DNA of 64,000 nucleotides, from positions 620,001 through 684,000 of the forward strand of contig JACQDM010000002.1 in the NCBI GenBank assembly GCA_016201045.1, given 5' to 3'. Below are positions 48,070 through 57,228 of the stretch, in pieces. This DNA is from Afipia sp. GTDB lineage: Bacteria > Pseudomonadota > Alphaproteobacteria > Rhizobiales > Xanthobacteraceae. Position 1 is the first letter of the stretch. Each line of letters starts with the position of its first letter. The notes below the pieces were generated by a model. That model made no database searches. It worked only from the letters and a program-made list of their open reading frames with translations, and was not told where the DNA came from. Both the position numbers and the translations under genes were made by a program.

Positions 48070-49571
48070 CACCCGGCGATCCGAAGTTCGCACGCACCGC
48101 GGCCGTCACCGTGGCGGCGCTTGTGGCGTTGCGTCTTGCGGTCGCGGCCTTCACGCCGCTGACATTCGACGAGGCCTATTACTGGACGTGGTCTAAACAT
48201 CTGGCGGGCGGATATTACGATCATCCGCCGATGGTCGCTTTCGTGATCCGCCTCGGCACCATGATCGCCGGCGACACCGCCTTCGGCGTGCGTGTCGTTT
48301 CAATTCTTCTGGCGCTGCCGATGAGCTGGGCGGTGTATCGCACAGCGCTCATTCTGTTCGATAGCATGCTTGTGGCCGCGATGTCGGCGATCTTCCTCAA
48401 TGTCACGCTGATGGCGGCGGTCGGAACGACCATTGTTACGCCCGACGCGCCGCTTCTCGTTGCATCGTCTTTCGTATTGTTTTTTCTCGCCAAGGTCTAC
48501 GAGACCGGACGCGGCGTCTGGTGGCTCGCCGTCGGCGCCTCGGTCGGCTGCGCGCTGCTGTCGAAATACACCGCGCTGTTCTTTGGCGCCGAGATTTTGC
48601 TGTGGCTCGTCTGGTTCAAAGGCATGCGGCGCTGGCTCGCGTCGCCGTGGCCCTATCTCGGCGGCATCATTGCCTTTGCTGTGTTCTCTCCCACGGTCCT
48701 GTGGAACGCCGATCATCAATGGGTATCTTTCGTCAAGCAGCTCGGCCGGGCGCGGGTCGAAGGCATGACGCTGAAATATATCGGCGAGATGATTCCGACG
48801 CAGTTCGCATTTGCGACGCCACTCGTTTTTATTCTCGGCGTGTTCGGTCTCGTTGCGCTGGCAAAGCGCGGACCGGGCCCGGACGCCGCGCGCGGTCTCG
48901 TCACGGTGAGCTTCTGGGTTATCTTCGTCTACTTTCTCTGGCACGCGCTTCACGATCGGGTCGAAGCGAACTGGCTCGGGCCGATCTACCCCGCATTTTC
49001 GATTGCGGCTGCTTACGCCGCGTGGGGCGTGGGCTGGGACAAGCCGAGCAATCGGCGCACGGTGGAATTCTGTCGGCGATGGGCTTTCGCGTCAGGCGTG
49101 GTGCTCTTTCTCTTGCTGATCGTTCAGACCAATACCGGCCTGCTGTCGGGCTATCGCCGCGACGCCAGCGTGCGCAGCGTCGGCGTCGGCTGGACCGAAC
49201 TCGCGCAAGAGATCGAAGCCTTGCGTGTGAAGACCGGCGCGCAGTGTATTCTGTCGCAGGATTACGGATCGACGGCGTGGATGATGTTCTACATGCCCAA
49301 AGGCACCTGCGTCGCGCAGCGTGGCGATCGTTACCGCTGGGACAATATGCCGGAGCCCGATGCCAGTCTGCTGAAGAGCAAGGTGCTGCTGGTCGGTTTC
49401 CTCAACGGACCAGACCGTCTCAAGGATAATTTTGAGCGAATCGAGAAAATCGGCGACGTAAAGCGCAAGCGTAGCGGCATCGTGGTCGAAACCTACGAAA
49501 TCGATCTTGCCGAAGGCGCGAAGGGCGATGTGCTCGACCGTTCGCCGCCGCCGGAGTTGATACCGCGCTGA
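48066..49571 (+). CDS. Family 39 (ArnT/PMT-like) membrane glycosyltransferase
   Basis: The 501-residue protein has about ten membrane segments and the PMT_2 start region FDEAYYWTWSKHLAGGYYDH with the acidic DE pair, then HPPMVAFVIRLG. Such enzymes move a sugar from a lipid carrier to lipid A, glycan or protein in the periplasm. The ATG at 48066 overlaps the stop of the GT2-GtrA gene (ATGA), so the pair is one unit: one makes the lipid-linked sugar, the other uses it. The target is unknown. Confidence 0.9.
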   Translation: MTPGDPKFARTAAVTVAALVALRLAVAAFTPLTFDEAYYWTWSKHLAGGYYDHPPMVAFVIRLGTMIAGDTAFGVRVVSILLALPMSWAVYRTALILFDSMLVAAMSAIFLNVTLMAAVGTTIVTPDAPLLVASSFVLFFLAKVYETGRGVWWLAVGASVGCALLSKYTALFFGAEILLWLVWFKGMRRWLASPWPYLGGIIAFAVFSPTVLWNADHQWVSFVKQLGRARVEGMTLKYIGEMIPTQFAFATPLVFILGVFGLVALAKRGPGPDAARGLVTVSFWVIFVYFLWHALHDRVEANWLGPIYPAFSIAAAYAAWGVGWDKPSNRRTVEFCRRWAFASGVVLFLLLIVQTNTGLLSGYRRDASVRSVGVGWTELAQEIEALRVKTGAQCILSQDYGSTAWMMFYMPKGTCVAQRGDRYRWDNMPEPDASLLKSKVLLVGFLNGPDRLKDNFERIEKIGDVKRKRSGIVVETYEIDLAEGAKGDVLDRSPPPELIPR

Positions 49572-49699
49572 CATACGCTGCTTGCCGGCGCACCTGATCC
49601 GAAAACCGCTTCACACTTTTCGCTGCGCGGCCGTGCCGGTCGGGGTCATGCATCATCAGCCCTGTTATTTGCGGCGCGGGCGCGCCGTAGAAAATTCGC

Positions 49700-50037
49700 G
49701 TCGCTTGCCCTCATAACGAGGGCGCACGGAACGCCGGATGCGCAACGCATCCGCAGCCTCGCGTGCAAAAGTGGAAAAGCACACGAGCATAGTCACCACG
49801 AACACGCCGAAAACATCCGGCGCTCCGCGCGCAATGGTTTAACCGGCTTGCTCCGCGAACAGGACCCCCGGAGGCCGATCCATGTGTCGTGCCCCCGTTC
49901 ATGGCGCAAGGCGAAGCGCCGGGACCTCGCGGTTTGGGCCGGCTTGCGTGAAGCGCGCCGTCAGCACGGGCGAATGAAAAAATCCCGCCCCGCGCATCGT
50001 GACGATCGCGAAACGCCCCTCAAACTTGGGGCGGGAT
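49700..50037. repeat. Probable dispersed Bradyrhizobium-type repeat and non-coding spacer
   Basis: The 597-base gap from 49572 to 50168 holds no credible gene. From about 49700 it shows sequence of a kind I associate with dispersed non-coding repeats in this group: CTCATAACGAGGGCGCACGG, the inverted CGGATGCG/CGCATCCG at 49734-49752, a stretch near GCGCAATGGTTTAACCGGC, then a GC-rich block. It ends with a 10-bp inverted repeat ATCCCGCCCC (49982-49991) and GGGGCGGGAT (50028-50037). The lower-GC foreign-looking sequence begins right after. The identification is from memory and needs a genome-wide comparison. Confidence 0.45.
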
Positions 50038-50101
50038 GGATAGGAATATAGTCCGCACTAGATCAACGGTCAATAGCCAAATTACTTCGCTACAACGCCT
50101 C

Positions 50102-50134
50102 GCAAGCTTGTTGCAAGATTGTTTACAATATTGC
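50102..50134. promoter_or_regulatory. Three tandem GCAA-N2-TTGY palindromes before the HTH-NTPase gene
   Basis: GCAAGCTTGT (50102-50111), GCAAGATTGT (50113-50122) and, inverted, ACAATATTGC (50125-50134) repeat every 11-12 bases, one helical turn. The last two also form a 22-bp dyad. They end 34 bases before the ATG of the XRE-domain gene and overlap a possible -35 (TTGCAC, 50131) that pairs with TATAGA at 50153. This is the layout of an autoregulatory operator. The same motif recurs after the gene. Confidence 0.7.
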
Positions 50135-50168
50135 ACAATACGGTCTGGCGGTTATAGAGAGATAAAAA

Positions 50169-52265
50169 ATGGGCATTCCTACAAGCGTATTGAGGCGCGC
50201 GCGGGAAGAGGCGGGCCTTAAGCAGAATGATGTGGCTTTGCGTCTGGGTGTCAGCGGAAGCGTGATCTCACGCTTGGAAAAAGCTGACGTCACTACTGAT
50301 GACGTTATGGCTCACCGCTATCTTGAGGCCCTTGGCACAAGTATTGGCTCCGAGATTGCTGCGTTTTATTCGCGGGATTGGCGATTGTCCGACCGCCCGT
50401 CTTTTTTTCATCCCGACCGCGAGGCGCTTTGGAGTGGCGAGCAAGCACTACAACGGCTCGAAGATTTTGCGACAAGTGAAGATTATGATCCTTTGCTCGA
50501 TGTTCCGATCACAAAGATCAAAAGTGGTCTTGAAACTGCCATCGCATTCGTTGGTCGATTGGATCACTCGATGGCTTGGATCGGTTCTGTTGGCGTCGGC
50601 AAAACTACTGCGCTTTCCCTCCTGACAAACCTCGTCGTCGAAGGAAAGGGCGGCATTCGTCAGCCTGTTTTTCCAGCTACCGGCGGTCGCACAACTATTA
50701 GCGAAGTTGTGGTTCGCGCGGCACCAGCTTACGGCATCGCCGTAGAACCCATGAGCGAAGATGCCGTTCGGCTACTCGTTGCTGATCTTGTAAACGGACT
50801 AGCAAAAAACGAGGGTGGAGTTTCGACGGAACTAGAGCGCGCCATTCGTAATATGGCCGATCTTCGTCGGTCGCGGGACGAGAAACGTGGAAACGTGGAT
50901 CCAATTCGAGATTTGTTAGATCAGAAAAAAAATGCCGTAGACGATGTAATCGAAGAAGTAATCGTCCGCATGAACTTAAATGATCGGACGGAGACTCAGT
51001 TGATACTTTCGGAAAGCACTGAAAACGGCCTTCGGTGGCTGTCAGAAAATATTACGACAATAAATTACGGACAACATCAGCGTTTCTCGCTCCCTGAACG
51101 TGTCACTGTTTTTGTACCGCCGTCATTTCTAAGAAAAATGCGTTACGACGTTACGATCGTAGACACTAAAGGAATCCATGGAACAACACTAAGACAAGAC
51201 CTTCGAGCCCATCTAGATGATGCTCGAACGTTATCAATTCTCTGTTGCATGTTTAATGAAGCGCCGGGCGCTGAGGCACTTAAAATGCTTGGAGAGCTTA
51301 AATCACTTGGTTCGGACGCTTTAGATCGCCAGCGCATCGTGATTCTGGTTTTGCCTCGCGGTGATGAAGCCATGAAGATAATTGATGAAAGTGGCGAACA
51401 ACCGGAAACGGCAGAAGACGGTTATGCAATCCGTGCATTACAGGTCGCTGATACGTTCCGAAAGGAAGGACTCCCAGATGTTCCAGTAGTCTTCTTCAAT
51501 GCAATGACCGATATGCCCTCTGTCGTTTGGGATCAGCTTGGCGGGCGAATAGGTGTTTTGCGACAGCGGCAACTGGATCGCTTAAGCAGATTTGTCGATG
51601 TGTCCGCCGATTTAGTGACAAATGCAGACGCAGCAAAAATTCAACAAGCGCGAGTTGCCTTGGCAGAAGAAGTTGTTCGAATGTGCGAAGCCTATGGGAG
51701 GCTTCAACCTCTAGTAAGACCGGCTCATCAAACTCTGCTGGATGAAATTGGGAAGGGCCACGCCAGTTCTATCGCGGCATCTGTAAATCGTCGCGGCGAA
51801 TGGTCAAATTTTTCGGTCATGCACATTATAGGACTCGGTGTTCGAGTTGACGCGAATTTTCGTACGCACGAGGTTTTCACCAAGATCGATGGCCGACTTG
51901 AGGGCCTTTCGCAAAAGTTCTCGAGTTTGCCGGAGGCTGTGACTATCTTGGAATCGTTGAGGGAAGACCTCGAAGAATGGCGCCAGGAGTTTTTGCTTCA
52001 GGCGGTCACGATTGGGCGTGTTGCGTTCAAGCCCTATTTAGATTCAGCGTCAGATCTTTGGAAGGGGCTAGCTGCATACTGGGGGCAAGGGTCCGGATAT
52101 AGGTCTAAAGTCCTTGCAGATATAAGCAGGTGGTTCGAAGAAACCGAAGAAGTCGGCGAGGCGCGCCGTCGCGTAGAGACCCGGCTGCGTGAAGCCTGGC
52201 GTGGGCTCGTTATAAATCGTCTCAAGGCAGCAACGGAGGTGGAGACTACCGAGGCCACTAATTAG
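50169..52265 (+). CDS. XRE helix-turn-helix fused to a large GTPase-like P-loop protein; candidate mobile or defence gene
   Basis: The 698-residue protein has three parts. Residues 3-65 are an XRE-type HTH (LRRAREEAGLKQNDVALRLG, SGSVISRLEK). Residues 130-450 are a P-loop NTPase: Walker A/G1 GSVGVGKTT (139-147), a hydrophobic strand ending in VTIVDTKG (328-335, G3-like DxxG), and FFNAMTD (442-448), where GTPases have NKxD. An unusual insert of about 180 residues separates G1 from G3. Residues 470-698 are mostly charged helix, dynamin-like in look. Two rows counted by hand gave 53% and 43% GC, lower than neighbours, and codons are AT-richer. It stands alone between repeats and groEL. No exact family is recognised; a DNA-binding regulator-effector in phage defence is an inference. 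Confidence 0.75.
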   Translation: MGIPTSVLRRAREEAGLKQNDVALRLGVSGSVISRLEKADVTTDDVMAHRYLEALGTSIGSEIAAFYSRDWRLSDRPSFFHPDREALWSGEQALQRLEDFATSEDYDPLLDVPITKIKSGLETAIAFVGRLDHSMAWIGSVGVGKTTALSLLTNLVVEGKGGIRQPVFPATGGRTTISEVVVRAAPAYGIAVEPMSEDAVRLLVADLVNGLAKNEGGVSTELERAIRNMADLRRSRDEKRGNVDPIRDLLDQKKNAVDDVIEEVIVRMNLNDRTETQLILSESTENGLRWLSENITTINYGQHQRFSLPERVTVFVPPSFLRKMRYDVTIVDTKGIHGTTLRQDLRAHLDDARTLSILCCMFNEAPGAEALKMLGELKSLGSDALDRQRIVILVLPRGDEAMKIIDESGEQPETAEDGYAIRALQVADTFRKEGLPDVPVVFFNAMTDMPSVVWDQLGGRIGVLRQRQLDRLSRFVDVSADLVTNADAAKIQQARVALAEEVVRMCEAYGRLQPLVRPAHQTLLDEIGKGHASSIAASVNRRGEWSNFSVMHIIGLGVRVDANFRTHEVFTKIDGRLEGLSQKFSSLPEAVTILESLREDLEEWRQEFLLQAVTIGRVAFKPYLDSASDLWKGLAAYWGQGSGYRSKVLADISRWFEETEEVGEARRRVETRLREAWRGLVINRLKAATEVETTEATN

Positions 52266-52275
52266 CAAGTTTTCT

Positions 52276-52297
52276 GCAATCTTGCTTGCAATCTTGC
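52276..52297. promoter_or_regulatory. Two GCAA-TC-TTGC palindromes after the HTH-NTPase gene
   Basis: Perfect 10-bp palindromes GCAATCTTGC occur at 52276-52285 and 52288-52297, 12 bases apart. They match the three-site array before the gene (GCAA-N2-TTGY). A looser GCAA-N6-TTGC lies at 52296-52309. They stand immediately upstream of the promoter proposed for the structured RNA, so the HTH protein may control that RNA as well as itself. Confidence 0.65.
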
Positions 52298-52332
52298 AAA
52301 ACCGCTTGCAGAGGACACCGCCTGGGGATAAT

Positions 52333-52499
52333 AGAGGGTGCCGAGTTGTTTCGAGACAACTCAGCTAGGCCCCAGGATAGGGCCTCACCCTGTTCCTGCG
52401 ACCCGTACGTCGGACAACAGCCGTGTTCCAAACCTGCCAGGGGAGGGAACGGAGAGGTTTCCGGGTCGTGGGCCTATTAGCCAGAAATAACGGCTTTTC
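52333..52499 (+). ncRNA. Candidate structured small RNA, class unknown
   Basis: A possible promoter CTTGCA (52305) with 16 bases to GATAAT (52327-52332) would start RNA near 52335-52340. AGGGTG (52335-52340) pairs with CACCCT (52386-52391), closing a domain that holds hairpin GAGTTGT/ACAACTC (52343-52363) and hairpin AGGCCC/GGGCCT. A second domain is closed by CGACCCG (52399-52405) with CGGGTCG (52462-52468) and contains further pairing such as CCGTGTTCC with GGAACGG. AGCC/GGCT followed by TTTT (52479-52498) could end it. I do not find the tmRNA tag, SRP or RNase P signatures. A host 6S-like RNA is the main alternative to an RNA of the HTH-NTPase module. Confidence 0.5.
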
Positions 52500-52514
52500 A
52501 ACGATTTACAAACA

Positions 52515-52542
52515 AAAACCCCGGCGTTTCCGCCGGGGTTTT
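52515..52542. terminator. Terminator downstream of groEL
   Basis: AAAACCCCGGCG and CGCCGGGGTTTT form a 12-bp stem with a TTTC loop, beginning 28 bases past the groEL stop on the minus strand. It can also stop plus-strand RNA from the upstream region. Confidence 0.92.
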
Positions 52543-52570
52543 GCATTTCGTAGTCGCGTTTGACTGCGCG

Positions 52571-54235
<1,665 letters not shown>

Positions 54236-54240
54236 TTATT

Positions 54241-54327
54241 GTCATCACCGGGCTTGTCCCGGTGATCCCGACAGATGAGGCATTGTGCCCTCGTTATCGG
54301 GATGGCCGGACGAAATCCGGCCATGAC
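54241..54327. repeat. Palindromic cruciform-type element between groES and groEL
   Basis: The 87-base element is bounded by GTCAT and ATGAC. It contains ATCACCGGG/CCCGGTGAT (54244-54266), CCCGA...TCGGG with inner GAGG/CCTC, and ATGGCCGGA/TCCGGCCAT (54302-54324), giving three hairpins within one outer pairing. Elements of this look are frequent between genes in Bradyrhizobium-like genomes. Here it is inside the groESL transcript and could influence processing or the relative amounts of the two chaperonins. Confidence 0.75.
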
Positions 54328-54347
54328 AGTTCAGTGCGAAGTCGCGC

Positions 54348-54665
54348 TTACGCGGCCTTCTTCTTTGACGTGGACTGTCCGGTGATGACGCCCATGATGT
54401 CGCTTTCCTTCATGATCAGGACGTCGACATTGTCGATCTTCACTTCGGTGCCCGACCATTTGCCGAACAGCACGATGTCGCCGACCTTGAGGTCGATCGG
54501 GATCAGCTTGCCGGCTTCGTCGCGGCCGCCCGGACCCACCGAAAGGATCTCGCCCTGCGATGGCTTTTCCTTCGCGCTGTCCGGAATGATGATGCCGCCA
54601 GCGGTCTTCTCTTCGGCGTCGATACGCTTGACCACGACGCGGTCGTGAAGCGGACGGAATTTCAT
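54348..54665 (-). CDS. groES: Co-chaperonin GroES
   Basis: The 105-residue co-chaperonin begins [21 protein letters not shown]. It has the mobile-loop [17 protein letters not shown] and [18 protein letters not shown]. It caps the GroEL ring. Its ATG has AGGAGGACTGC upstream. A CIRCE operator lies 43 bases before the start. Confidence 0.97.
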   Translation of the reverse strand: MKFRPLHDRVVVKRIDAEEKTAGGIIIPDSAKEKPSQGEILSVGPGGRDEAGKLIPIDLKVGDIVLFGKWSGTEVKIDNVDVLIMKESDIMGVITGQSTSKKKAA

Positions 54666-54707
54666 GCAGTCCTCCTAAAACTTTGATGATGCTCGTCTTT
54701 TGAGAAT

Positions 54708-54734
54708 TTGGCAGTCGCGGATTGCGAGTGCTAC
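54708..54734 (-). promoter_or_regulatory. CIRCE operator of groESL
   Basis: Read on the minus strand it is GTAGCACTC-N9-GACTGCCAA, close to the CIRCE consensus TTAGCACTC-N9-GAGTGCTAA. CIRCE is bound by the heat-shock repressor HrcA. Its place just before groES predicts HrcA control of the operon. The remaining 54735-55007 region holds a T/A-rich stretch near 54788 and no gene. Confidence 0.88.
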
Positions 54735-55007
54735 CGCGGCTGGTGCGGACATAGGGAAATGCCGCCGCGCGGGCAAGGGCTTCTAGCAAATTTTTTGGCA
54801 CTCAGAAGACGTGACTGCCGGAATTCGTTAAGTGGCGTTAACGCCCGCATGGTCCCGAAAGGCGGATACCTTGTTTCGGGCCTGGCCGCTGCTAGCAGTA
54901 CTGGAACCATGCTGCCAATGCCTGCGAAATCAACAGCTTAGTAAACTTTTCATCTTGTGGGTGCTTGATTCCCGCTCGACACTTTTCGTGCCGGATCGGA
55001 GGATCGC

Positions 55008-55307
55008 ATGGTGCAGAAGGGTTCGTTGGCTGGCGGCGTCGCCTCGGAGGACTTCAAGAAGCAGCTCGCAGGCTACGGCCTGACCACGGCGGAAATTCTC
55101 TACCGCCGCCCCGACCATCATTGGCTGCTGCAATCCTACGTCTGGCAGAACTACGATCTGTTCCCGAAATTTCCCGCGCTGCAGGATTTTCTCGCATTCT
55201 GGCAGGCGAAGCTCGAAGGCCCGCTGGTTGGCGTCACGGTCGCGCATTCCAAGCTCATCAGGCCGGCCGAAATGAAAGCCATCGACGGCGTGTTTCGGCT
55301 CCACTGA
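55008..55307 (+). CDS. Usg-family protein
   Basis: The 99-residue protein matches the small Usg family, named from a gene near trp genes: LAGYGLTTAEILYRRPDHHW, LLQSYVWQNYDLFPKFP, LQDFLAFWQAKLEGPL. Function unknown. It is divergent from groES and converges with the SDR gene six bases downstream. Confidence 0.88.
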   Translation: MVQKGSLAGGVASEDFKKQLAGYGLTTAEILYRRPDHHWLLQSYVWQNYDLFPKFPALQDFLAFWQAKLEGPLVGVTVAHSKLIRPAEMKAIDGVFRLH

Positions 55308-55313
55308 GCGCGA

Positions 55314-56066
55314 TTATCCCCGCCCCACGAACGGCATCTGCGTCGCCATGATGTTGAGGAACAGCGCGTTGGCATCGAGCGGGCGCGTCGCCATGAACAC
55401 CAGCGCATCGGCAACATTCTGCACGTCCATGCGCGGCTCGACCATCACGTCGCCGCGCGGCTGAGGCACGCCGCCGGTCATGCGGTCGGTCATCTCAGTG
55501 GCGGCATTGCCGACATCGATCTGTCCGCAGGCGATGTTGTATTTGCGGCCGTCGAGCGCGGTGGAGCGCGTCAGTCCGCTGACGCCATGCTTTGTCGAGG
55601 TGTAAGGCGACGACAGCGGACGAGGGGCATAGGCCGAGATCGAGCCGTTGTTGATGATGCGTCCGCCCTGCGGTTTCTGATCCTTCATGATGCGGAAGGC
55701 GTGCTGCGTGCAGAGGAACGGCCCGGTGAGATTGGTGTTCACCACCGACTGCCATTGCGCGAGCGAAATATCTTCCAGCGGAATCGCGGGCGTGCCCATG
55801 CCCGCGTTGTTGAACAGAAGATCGAGCCGCCCGAACGTCTCCATCGTCTTTGCGAATAGTGCTGCGATCGACGCCGGATCGGACACGTCCGTCGGCACCG
55901 CAAGGCTCTTGCCGAAGTCCTTGCCGCGCGTCGCTGTTTCGTCGAGCGCGTCTTTGCGCCGTCCGGCGAGCACCAGTGTAAATCCTGCTTTCATCAGCGC
56001 GAGTGAACACGCGCGCCCGATGCCGGAGCCTGCGCCGGTGACGATTGCGACTTTCGGTGTGGACAT
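55314..56066 (-). CDS. SDR-family oxidoreductase
   Basis: The 250-residue Rossmann enzyme has the cofactor motif [11 protein letters not shown] (10-20), NNAGMG, and the catalytic YTSTKHG (YxxxK) with [11 protein letters not shown] supplying the Ser. Arg/Lys residues after the second strand suggest NADP. The substrate is not visible. Confidence 0.92.
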   Translation of the reverse strand: MSTPKVAIVTGAGSGIGRACSLALMKAGFTLVLAGRRKDALDETATRGKDFGKSLAVPTDVSDPASIAALFAKTMETFGRLDLLFNNAGMGTPAIPLEDISLAQWQSVVNTNLTGPFLCTQHAFRIMKDQKPQGGRIINNGSISAYAPRPLSSPYTSTKHGVSGLTRSTALDGRKYNIACGQIDVGNAATEMTDRMTGGVPQPRGDVMVEPRMDVQNVADALVFMATRPLDANALFLNIMATQMPFVGRG

Positions 56067-56099
56067 TTTCGTCTCCCTTTATTTTTGTTGATTGGCGTC

Positions 56100-56212
56100 G
56101 TCCCCGCGAAGGCGGGGACTCATACTCCCTGTCGCCGCGTTTGAAGGTTGACCTCGATACGTCTTCTTCAACATATCGGCCGGTGGTTATGGGTCCCCGC
56201 CTTCGCGGGCAC
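56100..56212. repeat. Inverted-repeat element between SDR and Anbu genes
   Basis: GTCCCCGCGAAGGCGGGGAC (56100-56119) is itself a hairpin. It is repeated in inverted form at 56193-56212 (GTCCCCGCCTTCGCGGGCAC), 73 bases away, so the arms can also pair with each other. Such GC-rich elements are widespread between genes in rhizobial and Bradyrhizobium-like genomes. No gene is seen within it. Confidence 0.72.
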
Positions 56213-56241
56213 AACCGGGTGGTTAAGTTATTTATCTATGG

Positions 56242-56994
56242 CTAGCTGCTCTCGGCATTTCCATACGGCGGGCGCGGAATGTTCTGATGAGCCGCGCGCA
56301 ACGCCGCCGACCAGCGCGAGCGCAGATCGTGAAAATACGGCTCGCCGGACTCGATACGGTAGTTCAGGTCAGCGTCGCAGACATCCGGCCGCACCAGAAG
56401 AATGTCGATCGGCATGCCGACGCCGAGATTGGAGCGCATCGTCGAATCCATCGAGACGAGGCCGACTTTCAGCGCGTCGTACAGATCGACGTCGTAGGAA
56501 ATCGCGCGGTCGAGCACCGGCTTGCCGTATTTGTGCTCGCCGATCTGCAGGTACGGCGTGTCGGTGGTGCATTCGATGAAGTTGCCCGCCGTGTAAATCA
56601 TGAACAGCCGCATCCGCGCGCCCTTGATCTGGCCGCCGAACAGAAACGACACGTCGAAATTGATGTCCTCGGCACGCAGCGCGTTGCCCTCCAGCTTGTG
56701 GACTTCGCGGATGGCGTGGCCGATGCGCTGCGCCGCCTGAAACATCGTCGGTGCGTTCATCAGGGTCTGAAGCTCGCCGGTGGCGGGATCCTCGATGCCT
56801 TCGGTCAGCGTCGAAATCACCGACTGGCTGATCGCGAGATTGCCGGCGGTCGCGATCGCCATGATGCGCTCGCCGGGCTTGTTGAAGACGTGCAACTTGC
56901 GGAAGGTGGAGATGTTGTCGAGACCGGCATTGGTGCGGGTATCGGCCATCATCATCAGGCCGTCACGCACCAGAATTCCGCAGCAATAGGTCAT
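56242..56994 (-). CDS. Anbu (ancestral beta subunit) proteasome-like peptidase
   Basis: The 250-residue protein is an Ntn-hydrolase of the Anbu type. It starts MTYCCGILVRDGLMMMADTR, with Thr2 in the nucleophile position and Asp18 in place. GERIMAIATAGNLAISQSV and INFDVSFLFGGQ follow. Anbu forms open-ring assemblies and its natural substrate is unknown. It belongs with the three genes upstream (transglutaminase-like, alpha-E, ATP-grasp), the cluster with which it is found in many bacteria. Confidence 0.93.
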   Translation of the reverse strand: MTYCCGILVRDGLMMMADTRTNAGLDNISTFRKLHVFNKPGERIMAIATAGNLAISQSVISTLTEGIEDPATGELQTLMNAPTMFQAAQRIGHAIREVHKLEGNALRAEDINFDVSFLFGGQIKGARMRLFMIYTAGNFIECTTDTPYLQIGEHKYGKPVLDRAISYDVDLYDALKVGLVSMDSTMRSNLGVGMPIDILLVRPDVCDADLNYRIESGEPYFHDLRSRWSAALRAAHQNIPRPPYGNAESS

Positions 56995-56995
56995 A

Positions 56996-57074
56996 GCGAG
57001 TGGTCCGATTCTAACATTCGCATCCCGGTTCGGCGGCCATCTTTTGCGAATGTTAGAATCAAAGGACCACTCGC
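56996..57074. repeat. Hairpin element 1 of an opposed pair
   Basis: Outer arms GCGAGTGGTCC (56996-57006) and GGACCACTCGC (57064-57074) pair over 11 bp. Inner arms GATTCTAACATTCGC (57007-57021) and GCGAATGTTAGAATC (57046-57060) pair over 15 bp. An AAA bulge (57061-57063) sits on the right arm and the loop has 24 bases. The second element has the same plan in reverse orientation. They fill the gap between the Anbu and transglutaminase genes. Confidence 0.9.
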
Positions 57075-57086
57075 AAATATAAATTT

Positions 57087-57161
57087 CAGTGGAGTTTTGG
57101 ATTTGACATTCGCGTCGGATACCTCTGCAAACGGGGAGCGAATGTCAAATCCACTCCACTG
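57087..57161. repeat. Hairpin element 2 of an opposed pair
   Basis: Outer arms CAGTGGAGT (57087-57095) and ACTCCACTG (57153-57161) pair over 9 bp. Inner arms GGATTTGACATTCGC (57099-57113) and GCGAATGTCAAATCC (57138-57152) pair over 15 bp. A TTT bulge (57096-57098) lies on the left arm and the loop has 24 bases. On the other strand this is the AAA bulge, 24-base loop plan of element 1, with ACATTCGC/GCGAATGT kept and the rest of the stems changed on both sides. Confidence 0.9.
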
Positions 57162-57228
57162 ATTGTCCCAAAAACAGCCCTAGCGGTTTAGACAAACCAA
57201 ATGCTGCGGGCAACAGTCGCGGAGTATT

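Noticed and set aside
46795-48093. Long minus-strand frame opposite the glycosyltransferase
   Set aside because: Antisense shadow; composition is charged and unlike any family.
49711-49902. Short minus-strand frame in the repeat zone
   Set aside because: Frames of this type arise from dispersed repeats; no ribosome site and no domain.
52333-52499. tmRNA, SRP RNA or RNase P RNA
   Set aside because: The tag sequence, the SRP GGAAGCAG-type loop and the RNase P GAAAGTCC-type core are all missing.
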